NCBI GenBank assembly: GCA_017640785.1
Contig: JAEPPZ010000006.1
Coordinates: 178,418-242,417, forward strand
DNA length: 64,000 nucleotides
DNA from: Balneola sp.
Lineage (GTDB): Bacteria > Bacteroidota > Rhodothermia > Balneolales > Balneolaceae
Direction of reading: 5' to 3'
The position numbers and the translations under genes are program-made. Of this stretch, positions 1-7,601 are shown piece by piece. A model generated the notes under the pieces. The model worked only from the letters and a program-made list of their open reading frames with translations, made no database searches and was not told the origin of the DNA. How positions within the stretch are numbered: position 1 is the stretch's first letter; each line of letters opens with the position of its first letter.

Positions 1-1550
1 GTTGTTTCGCTTACAACAAACGCAGTTTCTGGACCTTGCCCTTCACCTAAAGCACCAGCTAATCCGGCAGCTGCATCGTTTGTTAAATCAACCGTAGGTG
101 CTACAATAGTATTTAACCTATCAGTATGAGTAGCGCTTTCGTTAGGATCTCCTATAGAAGTAAGAGTCTTATCAACAGAGAATGGACCAGCTCCACTTAT
201 TCCTGAAGGCAACTGAACTTGTAAAATTACAACTACAGTGTCTCCTGGTTGGATTTGCCCGGTATCTTCGATTCCATCTGTACCGGTATCTTGATAAGTA
301 CTGGTAGGTTGATTATTTGCATCAGCCTTGTAGAGGAAGAACTGTCTTCCACTCGGGTAGTTATCAGTACCAAGCGTAATGTTGTATGTATCTGCAGTAC
401 TACCTGTGTTTACATAACGGTTTACGAAATTAACTGTAGCACCCTGCTCAGTAGAATCGATCAATACAACCTGTGCATCAACTAATTCAATGTCATAGTT
501 TTCATTTACAGTTACAGGAGTACCGTTAACAGTATTTTCACCTGGAATATCATCATGAGTAGTAATTACTGTATTGGTAATAGTTTCACCTTCCTGTCCG
601 GCATCAATTGTTACCTGAAAAGAAAGAGTTCCTGAAGAACCGTTAGCAACATTTGCGATAACTGCACTCAAAGTATCCTGAGCACCACCCGTTATATGCT
701 CGAAAGTAATTCCACTTTCGTTTCCATCATCAGCATCTGTTAGGAATCCTGTTTTACCACTCCAAACAGCAGTTCCCGGAACATAAGTTAAACCTGCAGG
801 AATTGGATCCTTTAAAACAAGATTTGTTGCCGCAGCTGTACCATTTTCAGAGTACTGAATTGTATAGGTAAGTGTATTTCCTACATCAGCTGTAGTCTGA
901 CTAACACCTTTACTAACTAAAATTACAGCATCTTCATCAACAACAGCTTTGTCAGTAGCGACTGCATTTTCATTGCCGCCGTTATCTGTACTGAACTTAC
1001 TTGTTGCAGTTACTGTGATATCTTCAAACTGACCATCCTGAGCACCAGCCGGTACATCAGCTACAATTACAACCCCGTATGAATTGTTAGCTAAACCTGC
1101 ACGGTCAACATTTGGTGTTATAGATATTTCAGTAAAGTTATCCGCAACACCATCCTTATTGGCATCCGGATAAATTCTGATGTTATTAAAGTTATATGCT
1201 CCATTATTTGCATCAACTGCGGTAATTGTGAACTGATCAGTTCCGTTACCCGTGTTGGTAATAATGTGGCTGAATGTTACCTGACCACCGATACTAACCT
1301 GCTTGGTTACCCCGGCTGTAATTGTAACACCTGCTACCTGTTGTACAGTTGTAACAACAGTATTGGAAGTAACAGACTGATTGTTACTACCATTATCAAT
1401 GTACGTGGCAGTTGCCTGGTTACCGATGGATGAAGATGCCGGTGGTACCTGAGCAAAAACATCCGTAGATGTGCCAAGTACAACAGCAAAAACCATCAAC
1501 ATACCAAACAAAGCTTGTACCCTTTGTCGTAGTTTATGTGTTGTTTTCAT
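1..1550 (-). CDS. secreted DUF11-repeat protein, C-terminus cut by window edge
   Basis: A minus-strand frame opens at the ATG at 1550 and stays open to base 1, so at least 516 codons are present and the C-terminus lies outside. Residues 1-34 form a signal peptide: basic start, hydrophobic core, then VFAQ. The rest is Thr/Val/Asn-rich beta-sandwich sequence. Phrases such as ITNTGNGTDQFTIT and TYTIQYSENGTAAATNLVL, followed by DPIPAGLTYVPG, are typical of DUF11 (conserved repeat) domains, which are usually surface-exposed or secreted. A small secreted DUF11-like protein starts at 2116, upstream on the same strand, so the two are probably co-transcribed. The function is unknown; an adhesin or surface-layer role is inference. 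Confidence 0.8.
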   Translation of the reverse strand, partial: MKTTHKLRQRVQALFGMLMVFAVVLGTSTDVFAQVPPASSSIGNQATATYIDNGSNNQSVTSNTVVTTVQQVAGVTITAGVTKQVSIGGQVTFSHIITNTGNGTDQFTITAVDANNGAYNFNNIRIYPDANKDGVADNFTEISITPNVDRAGLANNSYGVVIVADVPAGAQDGQFEDITVTATSKFSTDNGGNENAVATDKAVVDEDAVILVSKGVSQTTADVGNTLTYTIQYSENGTAAATNLVLKDPIPAGLTYVPGTAVWSGKTGFLTDADDGNESGITFEHITGGAQDTLSAVIANVANGSSGTLSFQVTIDAGQEGETITNTVITTHDDIPGENTVNGTPVTVNENYDIELVDAQVVLIDSTEQGATVNFVNRYVNTGSTADTYNITLGTDNYPSGRQFFLYKADANNQPTSTYQDTGTDGIEDTGQIQPGDTVVVILQVQLPSGISGAGPFSVDKTLTSIGDPNESATHTDRLNTIVAPTVDLTNDAAAGLAGALGEGQGPETAFVVSET

Positions 1551-1636
1551 TGTTTGAATCCTATGATTATGGTTCAATTGTTTAATTGTATGAACACTGT
1601 TTAGATTTGAATTTTGAAATCCCGTTTTAGTCCTGA

Positions 1637-2116
1637 TCATGATCGGACCTCAACTCTTGCGGTAAGAGTTATGCTTTCTCCAGCCGCAAGAGCAGGAACT
1701 AGCCATTGTAAGCGTCGGTATTCCTGAGCTGGAATGACGCGGTTTACCTGTGAGCCATCCGGTTGTGTAACCTGACGAGTCAATGGTGGTTGTCTGAAGT
1801 CGTTAGCAATAGTACTAACGCTTGCCCCACTCAGCGCTGGCGATGCAGAGCTTTCGAGATAGAACATCTCGGGTGGTATTGGCAAAACAGGCATAAGTTG
1901 AGTAATGTCCCCACCTGTTCCATTCTGATAAGTTAGTCGATATTCAATTATATCTCCCGGCTTAACTTCGGTCACTTCAGTTGCAACCTCATTACTATCT
2001 GCATCCAATGTGATTTTGTATGCCTTCAGAACTGAAGACAATTCCCCATTTTGAGCAAAAGTATTTACAGATAAACCCAGAAATAAAACGAATAAAAATA
2101 GATACTTATATTTCAT
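1637..2116 (-). CDS. small secreted DUF11-like protein
   Basis: This 159-residue protein has a clear signal peptide (about residues 1-21, ending NTFAQ). A single beta-rich domain follows, containing VKPGDIIEYRLTYQN and LPIPPEMFYLESSA, the pattern of one DUF11-type unit (a statement that terms are added to a sequence, then 'PIP...' and a closing strand). It stops 86 bases before the larger DUF11 protein starts, same strand, which suggests one transcript. No catalytic motif is visible. It may be an exported partner of its neighbour, but this is inferred only from domain similarity and position. Confidence 0.75.
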   Translation of the reverse strand: MKYKYLFLFVLFLGLSVNTFAQNGELSSVLKAYKITLDADSNEVATEVTEVKPGDIIEYRLTYQNGTGGDITQLMPVLPIPPEMFYLESSASPALSGASVSTIANDFRQPPLTRQVTQPDGSQVNRVIPAQEYRRLQWLVPALAAGESITLTARVEVRS

Positions 2117-2421
2117 AAGTGTGTTTATTTTTAGTTATTTCGCACTTTTTGTGCTATTAAAAAGATACCCATACCATCATTTAATCCCCGTTAGATAGCT
2201 TTAATGAAAAGCATCTAATTTTCTATTTTAGTATTAGAGTATTTTAATGTTTAAAATTACGTTTGCATTACTTTAAGAAATGATTTTGGATTTTGTCAGA
2301 TATTTAAATATTCCGTTATTAACTTTAATTAATTAACGTTTTATTGTTCGTTAAAATATATCTTTTAATGTATTTAATATGCTTAGATTAGCTATTGAAT
2401 TTTTAACTCCGATCACTGTTT
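2117..2421. promoter_or_regulatory. AT-rich divergent intergenic region
   Basis: This 305-base gene-free stretch separates the minus-strand DUF11 pair from the plus-strand DUF58 gene, so it should hold two divergent promoters. It is very AT-rich, with many TTAA/TTTAAT runs. I see no convincing hairpin, RNA gene or repeat, and no strong Shine-Dalgarno before either start. Confidence 0.4.
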
Positions 2422-3297
2422 ATGGTATCAAAAGAGGTTCTTAAAAAAATCAGGAAGCTGGAAGTACAGACAAAAGGCATTGTTAACACCTTGTTTGGAG
2501 GGGAATATCAATCTGCTTTTAAAGGCCGTGGAATGGAATTCTCAGAAGTACGAGCTTATAATTACGGCGATGATATTCGCCAGATTGATTGGAATGTTAC
2601 TGCCCGAACCGGCGATCCTTACATCAAAATTTTTGAAGAAGAGCGTGAACAAACCTTAATGCTTTGTGTTGATATTTCACCAAGCGGAGCCTTTGGAACG
2701 ATCAACCAAACAAAGATGGACCTTGCTATCGAAATTTGTGCTGTGTTAGCTTTCAGTGCTATCAAAAACAGTGATAAAGTCGGTTTGGTTTTATTCAGCG
2801 ATCACATCGAAAAGGTCGTTCCACCTAAAAAAGGAAAAACCCATGTACTTAGATTAATCCGAGAACTTTATACTACTAAACCAACAGGGAAAGGAACAAG
2901 TATTGCTAATGCCCTGTCATACATCAACAGGTTGTTAGACAGAAAAGCAATAGTCGTCTTAGCTTCAGATTTTCAGGACAGCGACTTCGACAAACCGCTA
3001 AGAATCACAAATCAAAAACATGATCTTGTAAGCATTATTGTAAACGATGAACATGAAGAAACTTTACCAAATTTGGGTTTGATACCTTTCAGAGACTCCG
3101 AATCTGGACAGGAAATTTTGATCGATACTTCCAGCAAAAAGGTAAGAGAATCGTACCGTAAAAAGAGATCAATGAACAGGCAAGTTCTATCAGATAAACT
3201 CTTAAAAATGAAGATCGATTCTGTTGAAGTAAGTACAAATCAATCCTATGTACAACCTCTTATGAATTTCTTTTTAAGAAGAGTAAACAGATATTAA
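2422..3297 (+). CDS. DUF58 / vWA-fold protein of a Bat-type operon
   Basis: This 291-residue cytoplasmic protein carries the DUF58 signature at residues 47-62 (YNYGDD.R.IDWN.TAR) and a vWA-like fold. That fold contains a partial metal site (DISPSG, residues 84-89) and LLDRKAIVVLASDFQDSDF further on. DUF58 proteins are normally encoded with a MoxR ATPase and BatA/BatD proteins, and are thought to act in envelope or chaperone-like complexes. BatD-like and BatA genes lie downstream at 4737 and 5722, but an inverted peptidase gene intervenes. No MoxR gene is present in the window. The stop at 3297 directly abuts the stop of the convergent peptidase gene. Confidence 0.88.
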   Translation: MVSKEVLKKIRKLEVQTKGIVNTLFGGEYQSAFKGRGMEFSEVRAYNYGDDIRQIDWNVTARTGDPYIKIFEEEREQTLMLCVDISPSGAFGTINQTKMDLAIEICAVLAFSAIKNSDKVGLVLFSDHIEKVVPPKKGKTHVLRLIRELYTTKPTGKGTSIANALSYINRLLDRKAIVVLASDFQDSDFDKPLRITNQKHDLVSIIVNDEHEETLPNLGLIPFRDSESGQEILIDTSSKKVRESYRKKRSMNRQVLSDKLLKMKIDSVEVSTNQSYVQPLMNFFLRRVNRY

Positions 3298-4572
3298 TTA
3301 ATAAGTTGCTTTAACTATTTTTTCTTCTTCAGTTAAGAAATGTAATTGATCTCTTAAAGAAGAGATCGCTTCTTTGTAAGCTTCCAATTCAGAATTAGAA
3401 ATCCCTTTTGATGGTGGCAAAACCAACTTAACGGGATTAACAGGCCTTCCATTCTTCATAACATTATAGTGCAAATGCACCCCTGTTACTCTTCCTGTTT
3501 TTCCTACATACCCAATTACCTGACCTTGTTTAACTTGCCTTCCTTTCTTAATTCCACTGGCAAATCCATTCAAATGTAAGTACGCAGTTGTATATGTGGC
3601 GTTATGCCTGATCTTAACAATATTTCCACTTGGCCCGCGGTATTGAGATTCTATTACCTCTCCATCACCTACAGAAATAACCGGCGTCCCAAGTGGTGCA
3701 GCATAATCTACTCCATAATGTGGTAATGGTCGCTTTAGAACCGGATGAAATCTGTTATAGGAAAAATTGGAACTGATTTGCTGTGAATATTTGAATGGAG
3801 CTTTCAGCAATGCCTTTTGCACACTATTACCTACTTCGTCATAATATCCATAAGCATCATCACTTTCATAAAAGTATGCTTCGTACACCTCACCTCTGTG
3901 TTCGAATTCGGCAGCAATTATCTGACCAATTCCATAAGGTTTATCATCTACAAAGCGTTTTTCATAAATAACTTTAAACTTATCTCCTTTATAAAGTCTG
4001 AAGAAGTCGACTTCCCATCCAAAAATTTCGCTCAATCCATTTGCTACCAGAATATTTACTCCCTGATCAACCAAGCTTTCATATAGAGAAGATTCTATAG
4101 TTCCATAAGCTGTCGCGATCTCTTTCCTGACTTCTTTAGAACCAAGAGCCACTTCAATTCCATTACTCCAATCAAAAACTACATAATCTGTTGCTGTTTG
4201 ATGAAATACCATTCTCAATGGAGTTCCGGTATCCGGATCATGATATGTATAGTACTTCTGATTTTGGTTTATTCTTCTTGTATTGAACTTCCCTTTTGAT
4301 TTCTCCTGAATCGCATAAATATCTTCCGGTGTTACATCCAGCGAACGAAGAATAACATATAAGCTTTCGTTTCTTTTTACTCTTGCTTCTTTTACCGTGG
4401 CTTCATCTTTGACAAAACCATAAGAGTCATATCCCGGTAATTCTTCAATCTCTTCTAAATTCTGTAGTGTAATTGAATTCTCAGTTACTACCTCTTGATT
4501 CTGAAATAACGAACACGCCTGAAAAAGACATAGAACTGCCATTCCAACAAGAAAATTTTTAACCCAAATCAT
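3298..4572 (-). CDS. M23-family metallopeptidase lipoprotein
   Basis: The N-terminus is a lipoprotein signal with a lipobox ending at Cys20 (LFQAC), so the mature 405-residue protein should be anchored in the envelope. Residues about 65-120 resemble a LysM/OapA-type lead domain. The C-terminal M23 (LytM) domain contains the zinc motif HxxxD at His285-Asp289 and HxH at His366-His368. With the family's other conserved His at 333, it looks catalytically complete. M23 enzymes cut peptidoglycan cross-bridges. The gene is transcribed against its Bat-type neighbours: it is convergent with DUF58 (zero spacing) and divergent from the BatD-like gene, with 164 bases between the starts. Confidence 0.9.
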   Translation of the reverse strand: MIWVKNFLVGMAVLCLFQACSLFQNQEVVTENSITLQNLEEIEELPGYDSYGFVKDEATVKEARVKRNESLYVILRSLDVTPEDIYAIQEKSKGKFNTRRINQNQKYYTYHDPDTGTPLRMVFHQTATDYVVFDWSNGIEVALGSKEVRKEIATAYGTIESSLYESLVDQGVNILVANGLSEIFGWEVDFFRLYKGDKFKVIYEKRFVDDKPYGIGQIIAAEFEHRGEVYEAYFYESDDAYGYYDEVGNSVQKALLKAPFKYSQQISSNFSYNRFHPVLKRPLPHYGVDYAAPLGTPVISVGDGEVIESQYRGPSGNIVKIRHNATYTTAYLHLNGFASGIKKGRQVKQGQVIGYVGKTGRVTGVHLHYNVMKNGRPVNPVKLVLPPSKGISNSELEAYKEAISSLRDQLHFLTEEEKIVKATY

Positions 4573-4736
4573 GTATTAGTTTTACTTTGCAGATGATTGT
4601 GAAAAACTAATACTATTTAAGTTTATTTCATAAAATCTTTGAGATGTAAATTTGATTAAACAATACATGTAAAAGCCGTTATATTACGAGCATTATTTTA
4701 TATTCATCAAAAAATTTAAAAGCTAAAAAATCTTTG

Positions 4737-5735
4737 ATGGTTGAGCTTGAACCACGACTGATTAATAAAAGTCTAGTTTTACTTACCGCTTGTTTTTGTT
4801 TGTTATCCGGAAAATTATCCGCACAAACTATTTCCGTGAGCGCTCCCTCCGACTCTCTGACTGTTGGGGAAGTTTTTAATTTTTCCATCACGGTTAAGAA
4901 CTCTACTGCTTCTGAGAAAGTTGTTTTCCCTGATTCTAGTTCTTTTGGTGGTGATCTTGAATTTTTGTCCTCCCGACATTTCAAAGTCAGTTCATCTACC
5001 GATAGTACGGAATACGATCTTCAGTTTTTTGCGGTAGAGGATATTACGATCCCTCCTCTTCCTGTTAAGATTGTGTCTAACGGTGATACTAATTTAGTTT
5101 TTACGGATCCACACATTCTTTTATATAAACAAACGATTTCTTCTGAAGAAGATGAATTTAAACCACTGAAACCCAACTTCACTTTCCCATATACTATATG
5201 GCCGTATATAGTTGGTCTGTTCCTCTTACTTGCAGCCGGATTCTTTATCTGGTGGAAGTATTTCAGAAATAAAATCACTGACGAAATTCAGCCTAAGGCA
5301 GTTCCTGAATTTAAAAACCCGATCAACGAATTAGAATCCAGACTTATCAATATCAAAGAAATACATTCTGAGCAGATCGATAAAGATTTTAAATGGTTCT
5401 ACAGTGAACTTGGAGATGCATTACGATGGTATGTTGAAGAACTCTATAAAATTCCTGCTTTAGAATCCACTACAAGGGAAGTATTGCGGTATATGGACGC
5501 TTTCGGTGTTGATGTTCAAATGGTGAAACACTCTAGAATAGTGCTTAACGAAGCAGATATGACGAAATTCGCCAAGTTCAAACCCACACTCGATCAATCA
5601 TGGAAAGCTTATAATGAAGGATTATTATTTTTAGAAAGAGCTAAGATTGTAGATAGCGCTAGAATTCAGAGAATTAAAAATGAATTTGAAGCTCAATTTA
5701 AAAATGATCAGGAGGACGAATATGGAATGGGCTAA
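4737..5735 (+). CDS. BatD-like membrane protein
   Basis: The start chosen is the ATG at 4737; a TTG one codon upstream is possible. A signal peptide (about residues 1-30, ending KLSAQ) precedes a beta-rich extracytoplasmic domain with LTVGEVFNFSITVKN, as in BatD or oxygen-tolerance proteins. One transmembrane helix follows near residues 155-172 (WPYIVGLFLLLAAGFFIWW), then a helical cytoplasmic tail of about 160 residues. The last codons overlap the start of batA by 14 bases, so the two genes are translationally linked. It is shorter than classical BatD and may be a BatD/DUF4381-type hybrid. The molecular role of the family is unsettled. Confidence 0.75.
   Translation: MVELEPRLINKSLVLLTACFCLLSGKLSAQTISVSAPSDSLTVGEVFNFSITVKNSTASEKVVFPDSSSFGGDLEFLSSRHFKVSSSTDSTEYDLQFFAVEDITIPPLPVKIVSNGDTNLVFTDPHILLYKQTISSEEDEFKPLKPNFTFPYTIWPYIVGLFLLLAAGFFIWWKYFRNKITDEIQPKAVPEFKNPINELESRLINIKEIHSEQIDKDFKWFYSELGDALRWYVEELYKIPALESTTREVLRYMDAFGVDVQMVKHSRIVLNEADMTKFAKFKPTLDQSWKAYNEGLLFLERAKIVDSARIQRIKNEFEAQFKNDQEDEYGMG
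5710..5715 (+). promoter_or_regulatory. Shine-Dalgarno site for batA
   Basis: A perfect AGGAGG lies six bases before the ATG at 5722, inside the last codons of the BatD-like gene. Strong Shine-Dalgarno sequences are rare in this window. This one decides the batA start at 5722 rather than the in-frame ATG at 5680. Confidence 0.8.
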
Positions 5736-6717
5736 TCCTGAATGGTTCTGGGCACTTTTATTACTCCCTGTAGTTATTGGATTATATTTGTACAGGTTTT
5801 TTGGAAAAAAACGAGCAGCACTTTCTTTTTCTTCACTGGATGATGCAAAGAAATTACCCGGTAATTGGAAATCTCATCTTCATTGGCTTACCGCTCTGTT
5901 TTCCTGGGCGGGGCTTAGTCTGTTGATAATCGCTTTAGCACGACCTCAGGAAAAGCTAACTACTATTGAAAGAAATGCCGAAGGAATCGACATCGTAATG
6001 GTTATTGATATTTCTTCATCGATGAGAGCTGAAGATCTGCAACCCAACAGATTTGAAGCGGCACGAGAAGTTGCAAAACAATTCGTAGACAAACGAGTAT
6101 CAGATCGAATCGGACTTGTTACTTTTGCAATGAAAAGTTTTACGGTTGTCCCTCCCACTCTGGATTACAAATTACTTACTCAGCTTCTCGAAGATCTGGA
6201 AATGGGAATTATCGAAGATGGAACAGCTATTGGAATGGGAATTGCCACAGCGATCAATCGCCTTAAAGATGGCGAAACCAAAAGTAAAGTCATTATCCTG
6301 TTGACAGACGGACAAAATAACGCCGGGGAAATCGATCCCGTTACTGCTGCTGATCTTGCCGTTACTTATGGTATCAAAATTTATACGATCGGAGCTGGAA
6401 CAAGAGGCACTGCACCTTACCCTATTCAGGACCCGATCTTTGGTCGTCGTTACCAAAACATCGAAGTTAATATTGATGAAGAAATGCTTACGTCAGTTGC
6501 TCAACTAACAGGTGGAAAATATTATCGCGCAACGGATACGGAAGAATTGATCAATGTTTATAATGAAATTGATCAGCTTGAAAAATCAGAAGTAGAAGAG
6601 CTGATCTACACTGACTATGAAGATGAGTATCCTTTGTATTTAGCACTTTCATTCTTGTTACTAGCATTAGCATTCACAACCGATCGTTTTGTGTTAAGAA
6701 GTGTTGTAGAAGCATAA
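5722..6717 (+). CDS. batA: BatA-like vWA-domain membrane protein
   Basis: This 331-residue protein begins MEWANPEWFW, the usual opening of BatA/BatB proteins. It has two N-terminal membrane helices (about 8-24 and 56-73) and a von Willebrand A domain with an intact MIDAS: D96-x-S98-x-S100 and TDG at 195-197. A final hydrophobic segment (YLALSFLLLALAF) lies near the C-terminus. Such proteins bind divalent metal and act with MoxR ATPases and DUF58 proteins at the membrane. The start is fixed by AGGAGG at 5710. BatB and BatC homologues, often next in Bacteroidota, are absent; an unrelated orphan gene follows. Confidence 0.88.
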   Translation: MEWANPEWFWALLLLPVVIGLYLYRFFGKKRAALSFSSLDDAKKLPGNWKSHLHWLTALFSWAGLSLLIIALARPQEKLTTIERNAEGIDIVMVIDISSSMRAEDLQPNRFEAAREVAKQFVDKRVSDRIGLVTFAMKSFTVVPPTLDYKLLTQLLEDLEMGIIEDGTAIGMGIATAINRLKDGETKSKVIILLTDGQNNAGEIDPVTAADLAVTYGIKIYTIGAGTRGTAPYPIQDPIFGRRYQNIEVNIDEEMLTSVAQLTGGKYYRATDTEELINVYNEIDQLEKSEVEELIYTDYEDEYPLYLALSFLLLALAFTTDRFVLRSVVEA

Positions 6718-6766
6718 GCGAAACACAAAAGTCAATTACCAACATTCAAATTCCAAATTCTTTATT

Positions 6767-6806
6767 TGAAAGTTGAATGTTCCTTTGTTGAATTTTGGAT
6801 ATTCAA
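6767..6806 (+). repeat. 40-bp direct repeat, left copy
   Basis: This 40-base sequence begins TGAAAGTTGAA and ends TTTTGGATATTCAA. It recurs at 7480-7519 with four mismatches (36/40 by eye). The two copies sit on either side of one orphan membrane-protein gene. This copy also forms a hairpin with upstream bases (AACATTCAA near 6741 against TTGAATGTT near 6773). Confidence 0.8.
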
Positions 6807-6833
6807 CTCTTTATTAAAATCACGCTTATTTCA

Positions 6834-7463
6834 ATGAAGTTCTTCAAGAGCAAACAATTCTGGATTTTAAACACCTTATTCCTGGGTTTTATATGTCTTC
6901 AAATTCTAGATTTTCCTCAGCCATTCGATTTCCCGTGGATCTTTGGATTAGGAAAGTTTTTAATATTCGTTTCAATCCCTGTTTACATTTCTCGATTTGA
7001 TAAAAAACGAAAACATAAAATCGCAATTTCCCTCTTATATCTGATACTGCTCATTTCAACTTACTCGATTCCTTTTTGGAAATTCAAAGCCAATATTTAT
7101 TTATCCGGTATCCAAAATGATTATTCCCAAATCGTAGAAATTCTTGAGAAAAAAGAACATTTTACTATCATAACATATAAAAAACAGGGAGATTCACTAC
7201 AAACAAACCCTGGAGATTTTAAATCGAATTTTACTACTAAAGAATTAAATTCGATTAAAAATTTTATGAAAGATAATTACCATATCGAAATTTTTGATGA
7301 AAGAAATGAAATAGCGTTAATCTATCGTCGGTTTCTTGATAATAGAAGCGGCTTTATCTTGTGTGATAACCAAGAATGTAGAGCGAGAATGGATTCTGTA
7401 AATTTAAATAATGAGGATTATTACCGGTTTAATGATAATTGGTATCATTTTTCAGCTCGATGA
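6834..7463 (+). CDS. orphan membrane protein of unknown function
   Basis: The ATG at 6834 (MKFFKSKQFW) is preferred over 6795, because the longer form would start inside the repeat at 6767-6806. The 209-residue product has three hydrophobic segments in its first 75 residues (FWILNTLFLGFICLQIL, FGLGKFLIFVSIPVYIS, IAISLLYLILLISTYSI). A soluble C-terminal domain of about 130 residues follows, with EILEKKEHFTIITYKKQGD. I do not recognise the family. It is bracketed by direct repeats, is more AT-rich than its neighbours, and breaks the spacing between batA and mfd, which fits a gene gained or lost as a unit. Confidence 0.6.
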   Translation: MKFFKSKQFWILNTLFLGFICLQILDFPQPFDFPWIFGLGKFLIFVSIPVYISRFDKKRKHKIAISLLYLILLISTYSIPFWKFKANIYLSGIQNDYSQIVEILEKKEHFTIITYKKQGDSLQTNPGDFKSNFTTKELNSIKNFMKDNYHIEIFDERNEIALIYRRFLDNRSGFILCDNQECRARMDSVNLNNEDYYRFNDNWYHFSAR

Positions 7464-7479
7464 CTTTCTTTTAATAATA

Positions 7480-7519
7480 TGAAAGTTGAACGTTCTTCTG
7501 TTGGATTTTGGATATTCAA
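7480..7519 (+). repeat. 40-bp direct repeat, right copy
   Basis: This is the partner of 6767-6806 (36 of 40 positions equal). The related palindrome ATATTCAATATTCA continues downstream and recurs at other intergenic sites (16.2-16.3 kb and 45.4-45.5 kb). Confidence 0.8.
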
Positions 7520-7601
7520 TATTCAGCTGTTCTTATGTTCATTGTTCTATCTTCTTTCGTACCTTTCCTGAAATTAGCGATCCGAACTTCCTAACCTATT
7601 C

